A stretch of 23,449 bases of DNA from Branchiostoma floridae (GCF_000003815.2 NC_049995.1:17020840-17044288), one strand, 5' to 3'. Counted from the stretch's first letter, positions 8,514 to 18,636 are shown. Notes: generated from the letters alone by a model not told the origin. Translations and numbers: made by a program.

Positions 8514-8930
8514 ATGGTACATACTTCTTTCTGTGCTTATCAATGAGAAAGAGTATGGGTGTTGAACACACATCACTACCAGTGGACCTGGCCTTACTGT
8601 ATTGGCTTGCACAAATGTGTGGCCCACGGGCTACAGAAAGGGAGATGGGCGCCACGGTTGCCACCCCTTATCGTCTTTTACAGATGTACGGGAAATTCAT
8701 TTCTTTTTTTCTTTTCTTTTTCTGTTATGTAACGTTCCACGTTTTCCAAAGGGAAATTACAGGGCGGTGCAGATAAAAGCCTTGTTGTTTATGTAACTGA
8801 GTACTTACGCCTCCCGCTGGTATTACCAACTACCCGTGGGAAGGGATGAAAGTAGTTTTCGTAGCTAAGATTAAACAGTATCCTGTACTGTGAACATTCT
8901 GTTATAACATATTATCATCTCATTACGCTA

Positions 8931-9222
8931 GCCTCATTCACCGGTGCCTCGCTGGGTATTCGTGTTAGTTCTTGTTTGTTGTGGGGCGGTTGCTGTGACG
9001 TGGGAGGGCGACTCGCGATTTTCATGCGGTTCTGATGCCGGGAAAATGAATATATGCAGAGAAGCTTGTAGTCTGCCCACAATCTACAAGCTTCCCTGTA
9101 TGTAGTCCTTTCCCGGCATCAGAACCTTCCCGGTTGAAAATCGCGAATCGCCCTCCCACGTTACGGCACCCGACCCCCCCAGAGCAACTAACGCCAATGC
9201 CTATAGAGAGGCCGGTGAAGTA
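8931..9222. repeat. Long palindrome (foldback element)
   Basis: Arms of ~130-150 bp around a centre near 9085: GGGAGGGCGACTCGCGATTTTCA, GTTCTGATGCCGGGAAAATG and AGAAGCTTGTAG on the left are complementary to CTACAAGCTTCCC, TTTCCCGGCATCAGAAC and TGAAAATCGCGAATCGCCC on the right. The outermost CTTCACCGG/TTCACCGGTG also pair. No flanking duplication identified. Confidence 0.85.
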
Positions 9223-10500
9223 AGTTAACTTTACGGAAGGTAACAGATGCTCAAACAAATGGATAGATTTTTATTCAAATGTTCATGCGTCTCAGGCAAC
9301 ATCCACTGCTTTTTGTCAGTGACTGAATGAGAATCTTGAGTTAAGAGATTTTAACCACAAATCTTAATTCATACGTTAATGAGGTCAAGAAAACTCTTAG
9401 GTTTTTCAATAGAAGGTCAATACAATCTTAAACTGAAGAGACCAAAAAAAACACAACGCATAGAAAAGATTCGGGTTTTTTTTGGCGATAAGATTCGAAG
9501 AGCATTCTGTCAAACCAGTCAGCCGCAGTGACGCCGCAAACGTGCCGCAGTTTCAGTGAGATGGCCGCAAGTTACCTCAGACGACCCTTCCCAGCTTTGT
9601 TTGTTTTCAATCTCTTCGCAAGCTGGGATTTCCTCTAGATAATCGCGTTACTGATGCGAGTGACAAGAGATTTTAGGATGTTGATTCAGCACCAATGGTT
9701 ACCCGAAACACAGACATGATCTTAACGGTGCCGTCCGTGTCGTATGTTATGTGATTATGGTAACTATAAACAGAGGCAAGTGCTGCACTTGCGCCGGGTA
9801 ATCTAAGGTAAGCCATGCCACTTTACGTGTTTATTTTCTAATTTCTGAAGACACCGGTAAGAGAGGGACGCCGTGTACCAAAAGACTCCCCAGTGTGGCA
9901 AAATATTTGCATTTCATATACAGGGAAAGAATTTGGTATTTGAAACCTTTTTCCCATTTGACAATAACAAAATCATAAAATGGTAAGATTTGAAATATGA
10001 TATTAATTATTAATTCTTACCAATATAACTATCAGAGCACTACATATGCCACGTGGCCGACAGATACGGGAACGTTTAAGAAACTCATGGTTTCGTCCGA
10101 AATATTCCGTAAAGGATGCGGAACGATTGTTCTTACGACGAAAAGACACCGTGAAGGTATGAAACACGTACGTAACACGTTCCTATCCGCACGTACAGAA
10201 AGGCATATTAAGGTAATATTTACGTACACTTAAATAGCTCATCGAGATGCGGAAAGGGTCATTAACCTCACGTTTCTTGAATGATAGGACCCGAGATTTC
10301 AATCAGGACACTCAGGAACAAATTGATCTCCAAATTCAAGTCGTAACAATATACAGAAGACGTCACGGCAATGCCCGAATCTCATTAGCACCACCAAACC
10401 CATGGGCAGTTGATGAAAACCATAGAAGGCATTTCTATCACGGTAGACGCGCTCGGCACTTTGGGCATGTTCGTCACAATCTATGAGGTAGAATTACAGG
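9223..10500. other. Non-coding stretch with weak repeat traces
   Basis: No supported gene. CCGCAGTGACGCCGCAA at ~9524 is related to the foldback family at 841-1275. 10130-10210 is rich in ACGT tetramers. Open frames at 9997-10233 and 10247-10486 lack any recognisable motif. Confidence 0.45.
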
Positions 10501-11556
10501 AGGGACAGAATTAAATGATGTCTGTCATGACGTCATCAGGCTCCATTCCGCACACGAGCTTCAGACGATGCTAGCTCACGTTTCATCTCCCGCAATCTCG
10601 CGATGAATAGAACCATTCACGTTCTCAGACACGTGAAAGAACAGAATGATTTTGCTTTTAATATATACGGTGTTCAAAACGAGTTCGTTATTCATGTTCT
10701 TCAAGAGTTGTCGTTTCAGTCATAAGTACCCCGAAGGAGATGCCAGACTTACATTGAATCGTCAGTTCTTGAAAAACATGCGGTTGTGAATAGAAACATT
10801 TGCTATCCGCTTTTTAAAGCATAATGATTCATCTTAGATACGTCATCAGATCGTCATCAGAGACTCAATTCCTCACATGAGTGTCAGACAATTCCAGCTC
10901 AGGTTGCCAAGTTACATCGCGCGCAATCTGGTGACGAATAGAATGCCTCACGTTCACAGACACGTGCAAATAACAGAATAACATCAATGTCAATATATGC
11001 TATTGCAACGTATTCAAACTTTTTAATGATTAGTTCCATAAATTTCAATGACTGAGAAATAGATTCTATGGTCGATTTTAGCTCAATTCCGCACAAATTC
11101 GCGCGCAATTCCGTGATGTAAAGAATCTCTCACTTTTACAGACACGTGAAAGTGACAAAATAATATCACTGTTGATGTAAATTCTATTGCAACTTAATTA
11201 GTGCCATCAGTTAGAATGGCTGGGTGACAGATTTCTTTCTTCACAAGCACATGTTGTTGAAGGGCTGTCGTTTCAGTCATAATTGCCCTGAAGGAGATGA
11301 CCTTTCATTGAAACGTCAGGTCTTGAAAAACATGCGGTTTTGAATAGAAACATTTGCTATCCTCTTTTTAAAGCATAATGATTCATCTTAGCTACGTCAT
11401 CAGATCGTTATCAGACTCAATTCCTCACACGAGTTTCAGACAATTCCAGCCCAGGTTGCCAAGTTACATCGCGCCATCTCGTGACGAATAGAATACCTCA
11501 CGTTTATAGACACGTGAGACTAACAAAATAACATCACTTTTAGTATATGTGTTATG

Positions 11557-11784
11557 GAAATTGCTAAACTTTCTTTCCAACACTGAAATTAATATTATAG
11601 GGACTCACCCTAAATTTTCTGTCAAACTCCGTCGACCTTGTTCACAGAATGACCCTCTCTATCTCCAGCATTGACGTCAGGAACACGCCATTTTTGCAGG
11701 AGGGGGTCGAAAGTATCAGAAAGTCTGTATGACCGAAAATTCCCTATACTAATTTCAGTGTTGGAAAGAAATTCTAGCAATTTC
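11557..11784. mobile_element. Inverted-repeat element, copy 1
   Basis: Left GAAATTGCTAAACTTTCTTT CCAACACTGAAATTA and right TAATTTCAGTGTTGGAAAGA..GCAATTTC are inverted arms of ~40 bp. The core includes CTCCGTCGACCTTGTTCACA and TGACGTCAGGAACACGCCAT. AGTATATG..TTAT flanks on both sides (11541, 11829) may be a target duplication that would extend the element rightward to ~11827. Confidence 0.75.
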
Positions 11785-12544
11785 TTTAATGTATTCTACC
11801 AACACAAATGAACTTTCATGCTAAGCTAGTATATGTTATTGCAACGTATTCAACCTTTTTAATGATTAGCTTCATCAGTTTCCATGACTGGAATTTTATT
11901 TCATAGACAATTCCGCTATTCCGTGATGAATAGAATTTCTCACTTTCATAGACACGTGAAAATAACAGAATAATATCACTATAAATATATGCTATTGCAA
12001 CGTTTTCAAACTTCTTAATGATTAGCTTCATTAGTTTCAATGCCCGGGAAATAGATTTTATAGTCGATTCTATCTCAGGCGCGCAATTCCGCGATCGCGA
12101 TGAAAAGAATTTCTCACTTTCACAGACACGTGAAAGTAACACAATGATATGACTATTAATATAAATTCTATTGCAACGTAATTAGTGCCATTAGTTTGAA
12201 TGACTGGGTAATAAGAGATTTCTTTCTTCACAAGCGTATGTTGTTGAAGGACTGTCGTTTCAGTCATAATTGCCCTGAAGGAGATGACGGCCTTTTGTTG
12301 AAACGTCAGGTCTTGAAAAACGTGCGGTTGTGAGTAGAGAAACTTGTTATTCACTTTTTAAACCATAATGATTCATCTTCAATACGTCATCAGATCGTCA
12401 TCAGACTCCTCACACGAGTTTCAGACAATTCCAGCTCAGGTTGCCAAGTTACATTGCGCGCAATCTGGTGACGAATAGAATGCCTCACGTTCACAGACAC
12501 GTGAAAATAACAGAATAACATCACTGTTAGTATATGTGTTATAC

Positions 12545-12773
12545 AAATTGCTAAACTTTCTTTCCAACACTGAAATTAATATAGGGACTCACCCTAAATT
12601 TTCGGTCAAACTCCGTCGACCTTGTTCACAGACTGACCCTCTCTATCTCCAGCAGTGACGTCAGGAACACGCCATTTTTGCAGGAGGGGGTCAAAAGTAT
12701 CAGAAAGTCTGTTTGACCTAAAATGTAGGGTCCTTAAACTAATTTCAGTGTTGGAAAGAAAGTTTAGCAATTT
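12545..12773. mobile_element. Inverted-repeat element, copy 2
   Basis: Same element at the same place in the next repeat unit, 988 bp after copy 1, with the same neighbouring sequence. It was therefore copied with the unit rather than inserted independently. Few substitutions separate the copies. Confidence 0.8.
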
Positions 12774-12977
12774 CTTTAATGTATTCTACCAACACAAATG
12801 AACTTTCATGCTAAGTTAATATATGTTATTGCAACGTATTTAAAACTTGTAAATGATTAGTTCCATTAGTTTCAATGACTGGGGAATAGATTGTATAGTC
12901 GATTTTAGGTCAGGCGCGCAATTCGTGATGAATAGAATAGCTCACTCTCATAGACACGTGACAGAATCATATCACTG

Positions 12978-12981
12978 TTAA
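12978..12981. repeat. piggyBac target duplication TTAA, left
   Basis: TTAA immediately before CCCTATTCAGAC. Confidence 0.88.
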
Positions 12982-13932
12982 CCCTATTCAGACGGGGCTT
13001 TTTTGGTCATCCCTGGACGGGGGGGTGGGGGGGGGGGGTTGAGGCCCCCCACTTCTAAGTCCTCTAACTCTTGAACGACGTGCCATAGGGCCACTAAATT
13101 TTCAGGACATGATATCGACATAATATATGATAAGTATATGACGTTGGACGTTACGTTGATGTAAAATGACGTAATTATGACGTCATCAATTTGATTATAT
13201 TGGCCGGACCCATGAAAAAAGGGTATTCTAAGACAACTTCAAGTTATACTACAAAAATGTAACAACCAGTGCAGATAACAGAATAATAATGTTTATTACG
13301 ACTTGTATTGCCAATAGCAACATCGATGGCGTCACAATGGCGTCATAAAATGACGTCATGCACATTTAAGATACGAGTTAGGCACCGCCATATTATATCC
13401 ACTACCTCGAATTTTTAAAAGTACATTTTTTGCAACAAATAATCACAAAGGGCAATGGAAATAGACTAAATTCATTCATTTAGATGGTTTTTGATGAAAA
13501 AATACCAGGTAGTTGCAAATTGTAAGGGATAATTAGCTTGTTATTCTTGATCTGGCCATACGGTCCACCATCTTGGATGTTGGGCTGATGACGTCATCAA
13601 ATTAGCATAATTTATGCATATATAATTATGAAAGATATGCTAAATAATATAAGATTTTATTTATGTAACAAAATAGCAGTAATATAGGAAATAAATGTGA
13701 AAAATACATTGTTAGAACCAAAAATAGTGATTTTTGCAAAACTGCCTGTCAGCAAACAGTTGCCATGGCAACACGAAAAAATGGAAAATTTGTCAAACTT
13801 CTTAGAATTGTTGCCAACAATATTTTAGGAAAACTCACCAAATTTGGTGGCTTTAGCGTAAGGCGTTCTGGCGTTATAGGACATCGAAGTTAACGCAGGC
13901 CTCAAAAGCCCCCCCCCCCGGTCTGAATAGGG
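12982..13932. mobile_element. piggyBac-type MITE
   Basis: 951 bp. Terminal inverted repeats begin CCCTATTCAGAC and end GTCTGAATAGGG, flanked by TTAA at 12978-12981 and 13933-13936. TTAA target duplication with CCC-starting termini is diagnostic of piggyBac. Just inside the termini are G-rich (13019-13038) and C-rich (13910-13920) runs. No transposase is encoded; the interior is AT-rich and has three perfect TGACGTCA octamers (13178, 13351, 13589). It interrupts a CACGTG array unit. Confidence 0.9.
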
Positions 13933-13936
13933 TTAA
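13933..13936. repeat. piggyBac target duplication TTAA, right
   Basis: TTAA immediately after GTCTGAATAGGG. Confidence 0.88.
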
Positions 13937-14249
13937 AGTAAATGTTATTGCAACGTGATTAGTGCAATCAGTTTGAATGACTGGGTTAGAGATATTTTTA
14001 TTCACAAGCTCATGTTTTTGAAGGACTGTCGTTTCGGTCATAATTGCCTCGAAGCAGATCACAGCCTCATCAAAACGTCAGGTCTTGAAAAACATGCGGT
14101 TGTGAATAGAGAACTTAAATTGTTATTCACTTTTTAAAGCATGATAATTCATCTCAGATGCGTCATAGATTTTTCTGGTGAAAGGAATAACGTTTCATGA
14201 AACGTCAATTAGTGTGACTAGGCTGATGTTGAAAATGGGTGCTTTTTGC

Positions 14250-15050
14250 AATTATAAACTAATTGATCTTCTTAATGAAGTACAATCATTAGGCACATCA
14301 TTACGATTTTTTTGAGAATTGACACGTGTATGTGCGAGTACTATATGGGCTATAATATAGTGTATCTGCGTTTGTAAGCTAATTCAGACTTAAAATCAAA
14401 CTTCTTGCTAAAGAGCCCTTAGTATCTTATGTACGTCATATAATGTTTAAGATATTTCTGGAGAACAGAATCACGCTTAAACACACGTGTATGTACGGGG
14501 ACTATACAAGCGATAATAGGGTGCATTTGTAGTTATGAACCAATTCAAATCAAACTTCTTGCTGAAGAGCCATTATTATCTTATGTACGTCATACAATGT
14601 TTAAGATATTTCTGGAGAAAAGAATCACGCTTAAACACACGTGTATGTACGGGGACTATACTAGCGATGGTAGGGTGTGCAGTACACGCGTTTATCAACT
14701 AACTCTAACTCAGTATCGTCTTAAACTGAGTTGCGGTGTTAATATATGTGTCTTTACAGTACTAAAACATTTTAAACTTATAATCGTCTACTTGCTAAAT
14801 TGTCATTATGGAGTTAGATACGTCACATAAATTTAAAGATTTTTCTCTAGAAAAGAACCTGTCACGTTTAAAGACACGTGTCTGTACGAGCCCGCTGTTA
14901 ATATATGTATATTCTTGCAACTAGTTCATTTTTTTCAAATCATCATCTTTTTGATAGAGCATCATGATTGCCCTAATTACGTCATCATGTAATGAATGAG
15001 ATTTTTCTTGTAGATTCAAGTGGTCACATTGAAAGACAAGTGCAAGTTAG
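14250..15050 (+). repeat. Second tandem array, ~154-bp units with CACGTG
   Basis: TCTTATGTACGTCATA..AATGTTTAAGATATTTCTGG starts at 14425 and 14579 (period 154). Each unit carries CACACGTGTATGTACGGGGA and ACTTCTTGCT. More diverged units with GACACGTG or GACAAGTG lie near 14320, 14870 and 15030. The open frame at 14597-14830 falls within it and is not supported as a gene. Confidence 0.75.
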
Positions 15051-15099
15051 GGGCGAGGAAAGCTGTTGTGCACTTCAAACCTTTTCAATTATCTTCTTG

Positions 15100-15335
15100 T
15101 AATTCAATTATCTTCCGTAATTTGTAAATAGATCTTTGCTGTTCCATTGACTTGTGTATTGTGTATATATTATGTATTGACTGCTCCTTTCATGCACTGT
15201 GTAAATATTGATGGCATGGCTGATGACGTTTTTTAATTGGCATGTAAATAATGATCACTGTAATGTGATAATGTGCCCTAGGGAACGTCACTAATGGATT
15301 TTCAAATAAAGTCTCAAAGTCTCTTGTAATATTGA
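15100..15335 (+). other. 3'-UTR-like sequence with polyadenylation signal
   Basis: AATAAA at 15305-15310, followed by GTCTCAAAGTCTC. The preceding ~200 bases are T-rich and untranslated in all frames, as in a transcript or LINE 3' end. No coding exon is found upstream, so a retroelement tail is as likely as a gene end. Confidence 0.35.
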
Positions 15336-15922
15336 AAATATATGGAGACCAAAAAATACTGGCGCCTTCAGTGCCCTTTCAGACTGGTTTCCTCGGTGGG
15401 AGTGTACTAACGTAATATGTGTTTAGCGAAGTAAGTAAGTTAGTTAAGCAGCCATATAGCAAAAGGACACGGCTTTGTAATTATGTTACTACGTTAAGTA
15501 AACCGTTTTCAAACAAAAACGAGACATTCGCTTGTTTAACTCACAAGGAAATCTTTATAACCACAAAGTATAACAAACCATTTTCGCAAGTCCTTATAAT
15601 TAATATATATTCTAGTTTCTAAAGCAATCCGATTTATATTGTAATTTCTATCGAATTCATCTTTTTTTTCTGTCAGAAACTATTTTACAGATCATTATGT
15701 AAAACCTCTCTGGAAATTCAACTAATGGCAATAATATTCTTGAGAAACATATAGACAAACCGATATGTCTTTAACATTCATTTTCGTAAATAGTCAACAT
15801 TCTAACCGTTGAAAAGAAACTTCTGTATGAGATCTCTGAATATGGAGTTTCTTTTCAGAGAGACGTCTTCGTCTATTTCAATATATACAAGTCTTAAACA
15901 AAGAATAATGTCTTATCATAAG
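15336..15922. other. Non-coding stretch
   Basis: AT-rich; the open frame at 15419-15622 has no recognisable feature. Confidence 0.45.
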
Positions 15923-15925
15923 TAA

Positions 15926-16347
15926 GGCCACAGCAAGTAAATTTTATGGATGACATCCTCTGCAGACTGCAAAAATAATGAGATAGGGCGGAAAAAAACA
16001 AGATGGGTAAAAAAAAACAAGATGGCTAAATTTGCAAATAGACACCATAGACGTCGTAACAAGAGTTTAAGTGACAAAACATGGTAGCACTGACAACAAA
16101 TCATTCATTCCTGTATTCAAGAAGTGAACTAGTGTTGTTAAACTTAAAGTGACACTAGTGTGGTAGACTGACATTACTTACCAAGTTGGCAACTACACTC
16201 ATGACTTCCATAGTGGTGCCACTTTTGCAGCTATTCAGCTGGTTTCACTTCTATAACTACAGTAATGGCTACCTCGTTTTTTTTCTGAAATCAGGTGAAA
16301 ATTAATGAGCGCGCGGATGTCATCCATAAAATTTACTTGCTGTGGCC
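15926..16347. mobile_element. Complete MITE, PIF/Harbinger-type TSD, copy A
   Basis: A 422-bp element with perfect 33-bp terminal inverted repeats, left 15926-15958 beginning GGCCACAGCAAGTAAA and right 16315-16347 ending in its complement. TAA flanks both sides (15923-15925 and 16348-16350). A 3-bp TAA/TTA target duplication is the hallmark of the PIF/Harbinger superfamily, so Tourist-like is the best class. No transposase. The open frames here on the minus strand (FFFTHLVFFRPISL) only reflect lysine/phenylalanine-rich repeat sequence. Confidence 0.88.
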
Positions 16348-16350
16348 TAA

Positions 16351-17210
16351 GGTTAGAATGCTTGATTTCGACTAGAACATATCTTGAAATCACCACGACG
16401 AAATGCAAACAGAACAGTTGTGGTATACAAACGCAGAGCTGAGCTTAAAAGCGTAGCAACAATATATTTTATATTTAAACTTTCAAAAATTTTATGATTC
16501 CAAGAGTACAATAGTGCACAACTTCAGCTTTGTTCTAACACTAAAGAAATGCCCTGAATTTTCAGTCAGCGAATTGAATCAAACATTCGGCTTAAAATTC
16601 ATAGTGAGCGTTTCTTTTTTGCTGAAGGAAAAGCTCAAATTATACAAATTTCTTCAAATTTTATAAACCTAACCGGCTTCTTTGACATAGCTAAACTTGA
16701 TAAAAGCACTTTCGGTGTTCCCATAGAATCAGTACCAGCCATAGTTTATCATAAACGGGATAAATTATTAATAACCTGAAAAATGTTTTTCAATTCAAAT
16801 TTTTGTCTGCGACTAAGCCTCAAAATCAGATACATGCTAATTCTTCCGAGCCATTGCTATCACGGCTTTCCATGTCACAACCGGTAACTTTTGCTGTTGA
16901 TGCTTTAAGGCCTTTGAAAATATATTGCATACTTTCCTAGACATCTTGGCCTCTACTTTGTCAAAGTGTTCTTTTCTTTTTGTTTTTACTTGTGCATTCA
17001 TTCAAGTTCTTTAGTTTTTTTTTTCATATACTTTTTGTGTGTAGCATATTATGTACACATGTAGGTGCAAAACATTTACTTACGATATGGAATGATATAC
17101 AAGGATTGGGGCTATACAGGAAAATACAAAGTTTATAGATTGTTATGAATTGAAGTACATGTAAGCAGCACCAGCAAAAATCTTCTTAGAAGTTAAACTG
17201 GTAATCTGAC
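16351..17210. other. Non-coding AT-rich stretch
   Basis: Nothing recognised on either strand. Confidence 0.5.
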
Positions 17211-17429
17211 TTACGCTAGCTCACTTTTATCCGCTGGGTAACCTATATCCGTTGTTTTTCAAAACAGGGTATTTAGGCACATGAATTCGACGGGTGGTAG
17301 TTTTAAACTGCAATGTTCTGAAAATATTGCAATTTGAAACTAACGCGCGTCAACGTGATATCCCCAAATACCCTGTTATTAAAAGCAACGGATATAGATT
17401 ACCCAACGAATAAAGGTCAACTAGCGTTA
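17211..17429. mobile_element. Hairpin MITE, copy 1
   Basis: The whole element folds on itself. Left TTACGCTAGCTCACTTTTAT and GGGTAACCTATATCCGTTG pair with right CAACGGATATAGATTACCC and GTCAACTAGCGTTA, and the interior TTTTAAACTGCAATGTTCTG pairs with AATATTGCAATTTGAAAC. It shares sequence throughout with the copy at 17975-18198. It carries no coding capacity. Confidence 0.85.
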
Positions 17430-17974
17430 TATGGGCCTGATAATTTTGACCCCATATGTTCTGTCTCTGATTGTTTAAAGATGGGAACTCTCATATGCAG
17501 AAGATAGAGGTAGTGTCTTAAGGAAATGCAAGTTTCTTTGGGAATGGCATTGCTACCGTAATGGGTACATCTAGCAGCAGAAAGTAGCAATATTTTCCCC
17601 TTTCTCCCAAACTAACCGCATAGTTCCTAATGTCTTAAATTGTCTGATATCATTGATTTAGTTTAGAATTCTTGACAATGACTATATTTCGATACCCTAT
17701 AGTCCTTGAAAGCCACTTATAACTGTTTCTTTTTCTGCTGCATTGCAGCAATATGCATATGCAACCGCGTAATGCTCTACGTAGAGCAAATATCATTGTA
17801 AAGTTCGAGCAGCCGTTCTTGATCGGTCGTCGATTGTCTTCGCTCAATGATCAATAATCCGATACATAGTGATGATCAATTATCAGTTCTTGACATCAGT
17901 TCCCGATAGATTCTCTGATATAGTTCTTTGAATTCATATTATGTAGTTTTAAGTCTCTAGAGTTTACTATGAAG
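17430..17974. other. Non-coding stretch between the hairpin MITEs
   Basis: No coding motif seen; the 65-codon minus-strand frame at 17650-17847 has no family signature. It may belong to the downstream flank of the K2P gene. Confidence 0.45.
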
Positions 17975-18198
17975 TAAAGCTAGTTCACCTTAATTCGCGG
18001 GGTAACCTATATCCGTTGCTTTCAGCAATGGGTATTTACATGTAGGGATATGAAGTCGACGGATGGTAGTTTTAAACTACAATGTTTTGAACATACTACA
18101 ACTTGAAACCACCGTCCGTCCAGTTGATATCCCTTAATACCGTGCTGGTAAACACAACGAATATAGGTCACCCTGTGGATAAAGGTGAACTAGCGTTA
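17975..18198. mobile_element. Hairpin MITE, copy 2, just downstream of the K2P stop codon
   Basis: Same element as 17211-17429: AGCTAGTTCACC, GGGTAACCTATATCCGTTG and GTAGTTTTAAACTACAATG on the left, pairing with AACGAATATAGGTCACCC and GGTGAACTAGCGTTA on the right. It begins 43 bases beyond the K2P stop codon in gene orientation, so it probably lies inside the 3' UTR. I found no AATAAA on the minus strand between the stop and this element. Confidence 0.85.
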
Positions 18199-18241
18199 AC
18201 AGTCTGATATCGAAATGTTTGACAAATATTGTCATAGTTCT

Positions 18242-18636
18242 TCATACCGATGCGCGTTTCTTCGACCATCTCTCGAGGCCGATGACGTGGTTATGATTGT
18301 GATTCAGGGTGTGATTCTGGTTATGGTTGGACGACTCCACGAGCTTCAGGTCAAACATCTGACTCTCCTGTATGCTTGAGCTGTACGTGGGCCTGCACTG
18401 TCCGTGGGGGAAGTAGGGACAGCATCTGCAGCCGCACAGGGACAGCAAGTCTGAGATGTCAGCCAGGGAGGAGTCGTTCGCCCTGTACAAGTCGTTCCCG
18501 GAGAGTAACTCCATCCTAGTGTCGGAGTGAGGAATCTGTCCGTCCGTGATGATCTCGATTCTCTCGTGTGAGACGGAGTTGATGTTCTCCTTGGACCGTC
18601 TCTGCGCAGCTTCCAGCTCGTCACGCTTTTCGTCCT
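18242..18636 (-). CDS. KCNK3/KCNK9-like: TASK-type K2P potassium channel, last coding exon (cytosolic C-terminal tail)
   Basis: The acceptor is ATCTACAG|AGGACG. Joining it in phase 1 to the upstream exon gives FLTMNT-E-DEKRDELEAAQRR, which matches the TASK family junction MNSEDERRDAEE and fixes frame and exon border. The exon adds 130 full codons and ends at TGA (18242-18244). After the conserved proximal EDEKRDE stretch the tail is divergent: a Cys-rich patch CGCRCC, then an Asn/His-rich low-complexity stretch (NHNQNHTLNHNHNH). The last residues are SKKRASV. This resembles the KRRKSV/KRRSSV carboxy-end of vertebrate TASK-3/TASK-1, where the penultimate Ser binds 14-3-3 and masks a dibasic COPI retention signal; retention of that control is inferred. 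From memory, vertebrate KCNK3/9 encode this region without an intron here, so the MNT|E intron (18637-19540) would be a lineage difference. Confidence 0.92.

Larger units (their letters stand above)
8255..8690 (+). mobile_element. tRNA-derived SINE, interrupted
   Basis: The head has RNA polymerase III promoter boxes: box A-like TGACTAAGTGGGTAGAGTG and box B GTGAGTTCGATCCCC, spaced as in a tRNA. The body past the insert reads TATCAATGAGAAAGAGTATG, CACTACCAGTGGACCTGGCC, GTGTGGCCCACGGGCTACAG and GGAGATGGGCGCCACGGTTG, matching the fragment at 2772-2893. A foldback element (8363-8513) with a 13-bp target duplication lies between head and body. 3' border approximate. Confidence 0.8.
10500..14170. 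repeat. Higher-order repeat array with CACGTG in every unit
   Basis: Units are marked by GTCGTTTCAGTCATAATTGC at 10710, 11267, 12254 and 14028 (GTCGTTTCGGTC). Each continues GTCTTGAAAAACATGCGGTT, AAAGCATAATGATTCATCTT, GTCATCAGATCGTCATCAGA, CAGGTTGCCAAGTTACAT and one to three blocks of CAGACACGTGAAAATAACAG plus TATTGCAACGTAATTAG. Unit lengths differ (557, 987 and 1774 bp, the last about 819 bp once the piggyBac element and its TTAA are removed) because of insertions and variable numbers of the ~174-bp CACGTG block. The minus-strand open frames rich in KLMKLIIKKFE are products of this repetition. Confidence 0.85.

Noticed and set aside
11816-12354. Minus-strand frames of 94-108 codons with repeated KLMKLIIKKFE
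   Set aside because: The repetition follows the DNA units, with stops falling at different places in each copy; no family resemblance.
12982-13932. Possible autonomous piggyBac transposon
   Set aside because: Too short and no transposase frame; only termini and target duplication are present.
10500-15050. CRISPR-like array
   Set aside because: Repeat units are hundreds of bases long, diverged and nested, in a eukaryotic context; no short repeat/spacer pattern.
18346-18624. Second open frame overlapping the last K2P exon (92 codons)
   Set aside because: Alternate-frame shadow of the real exon, whose frame is fixed by the splice junction and family match.
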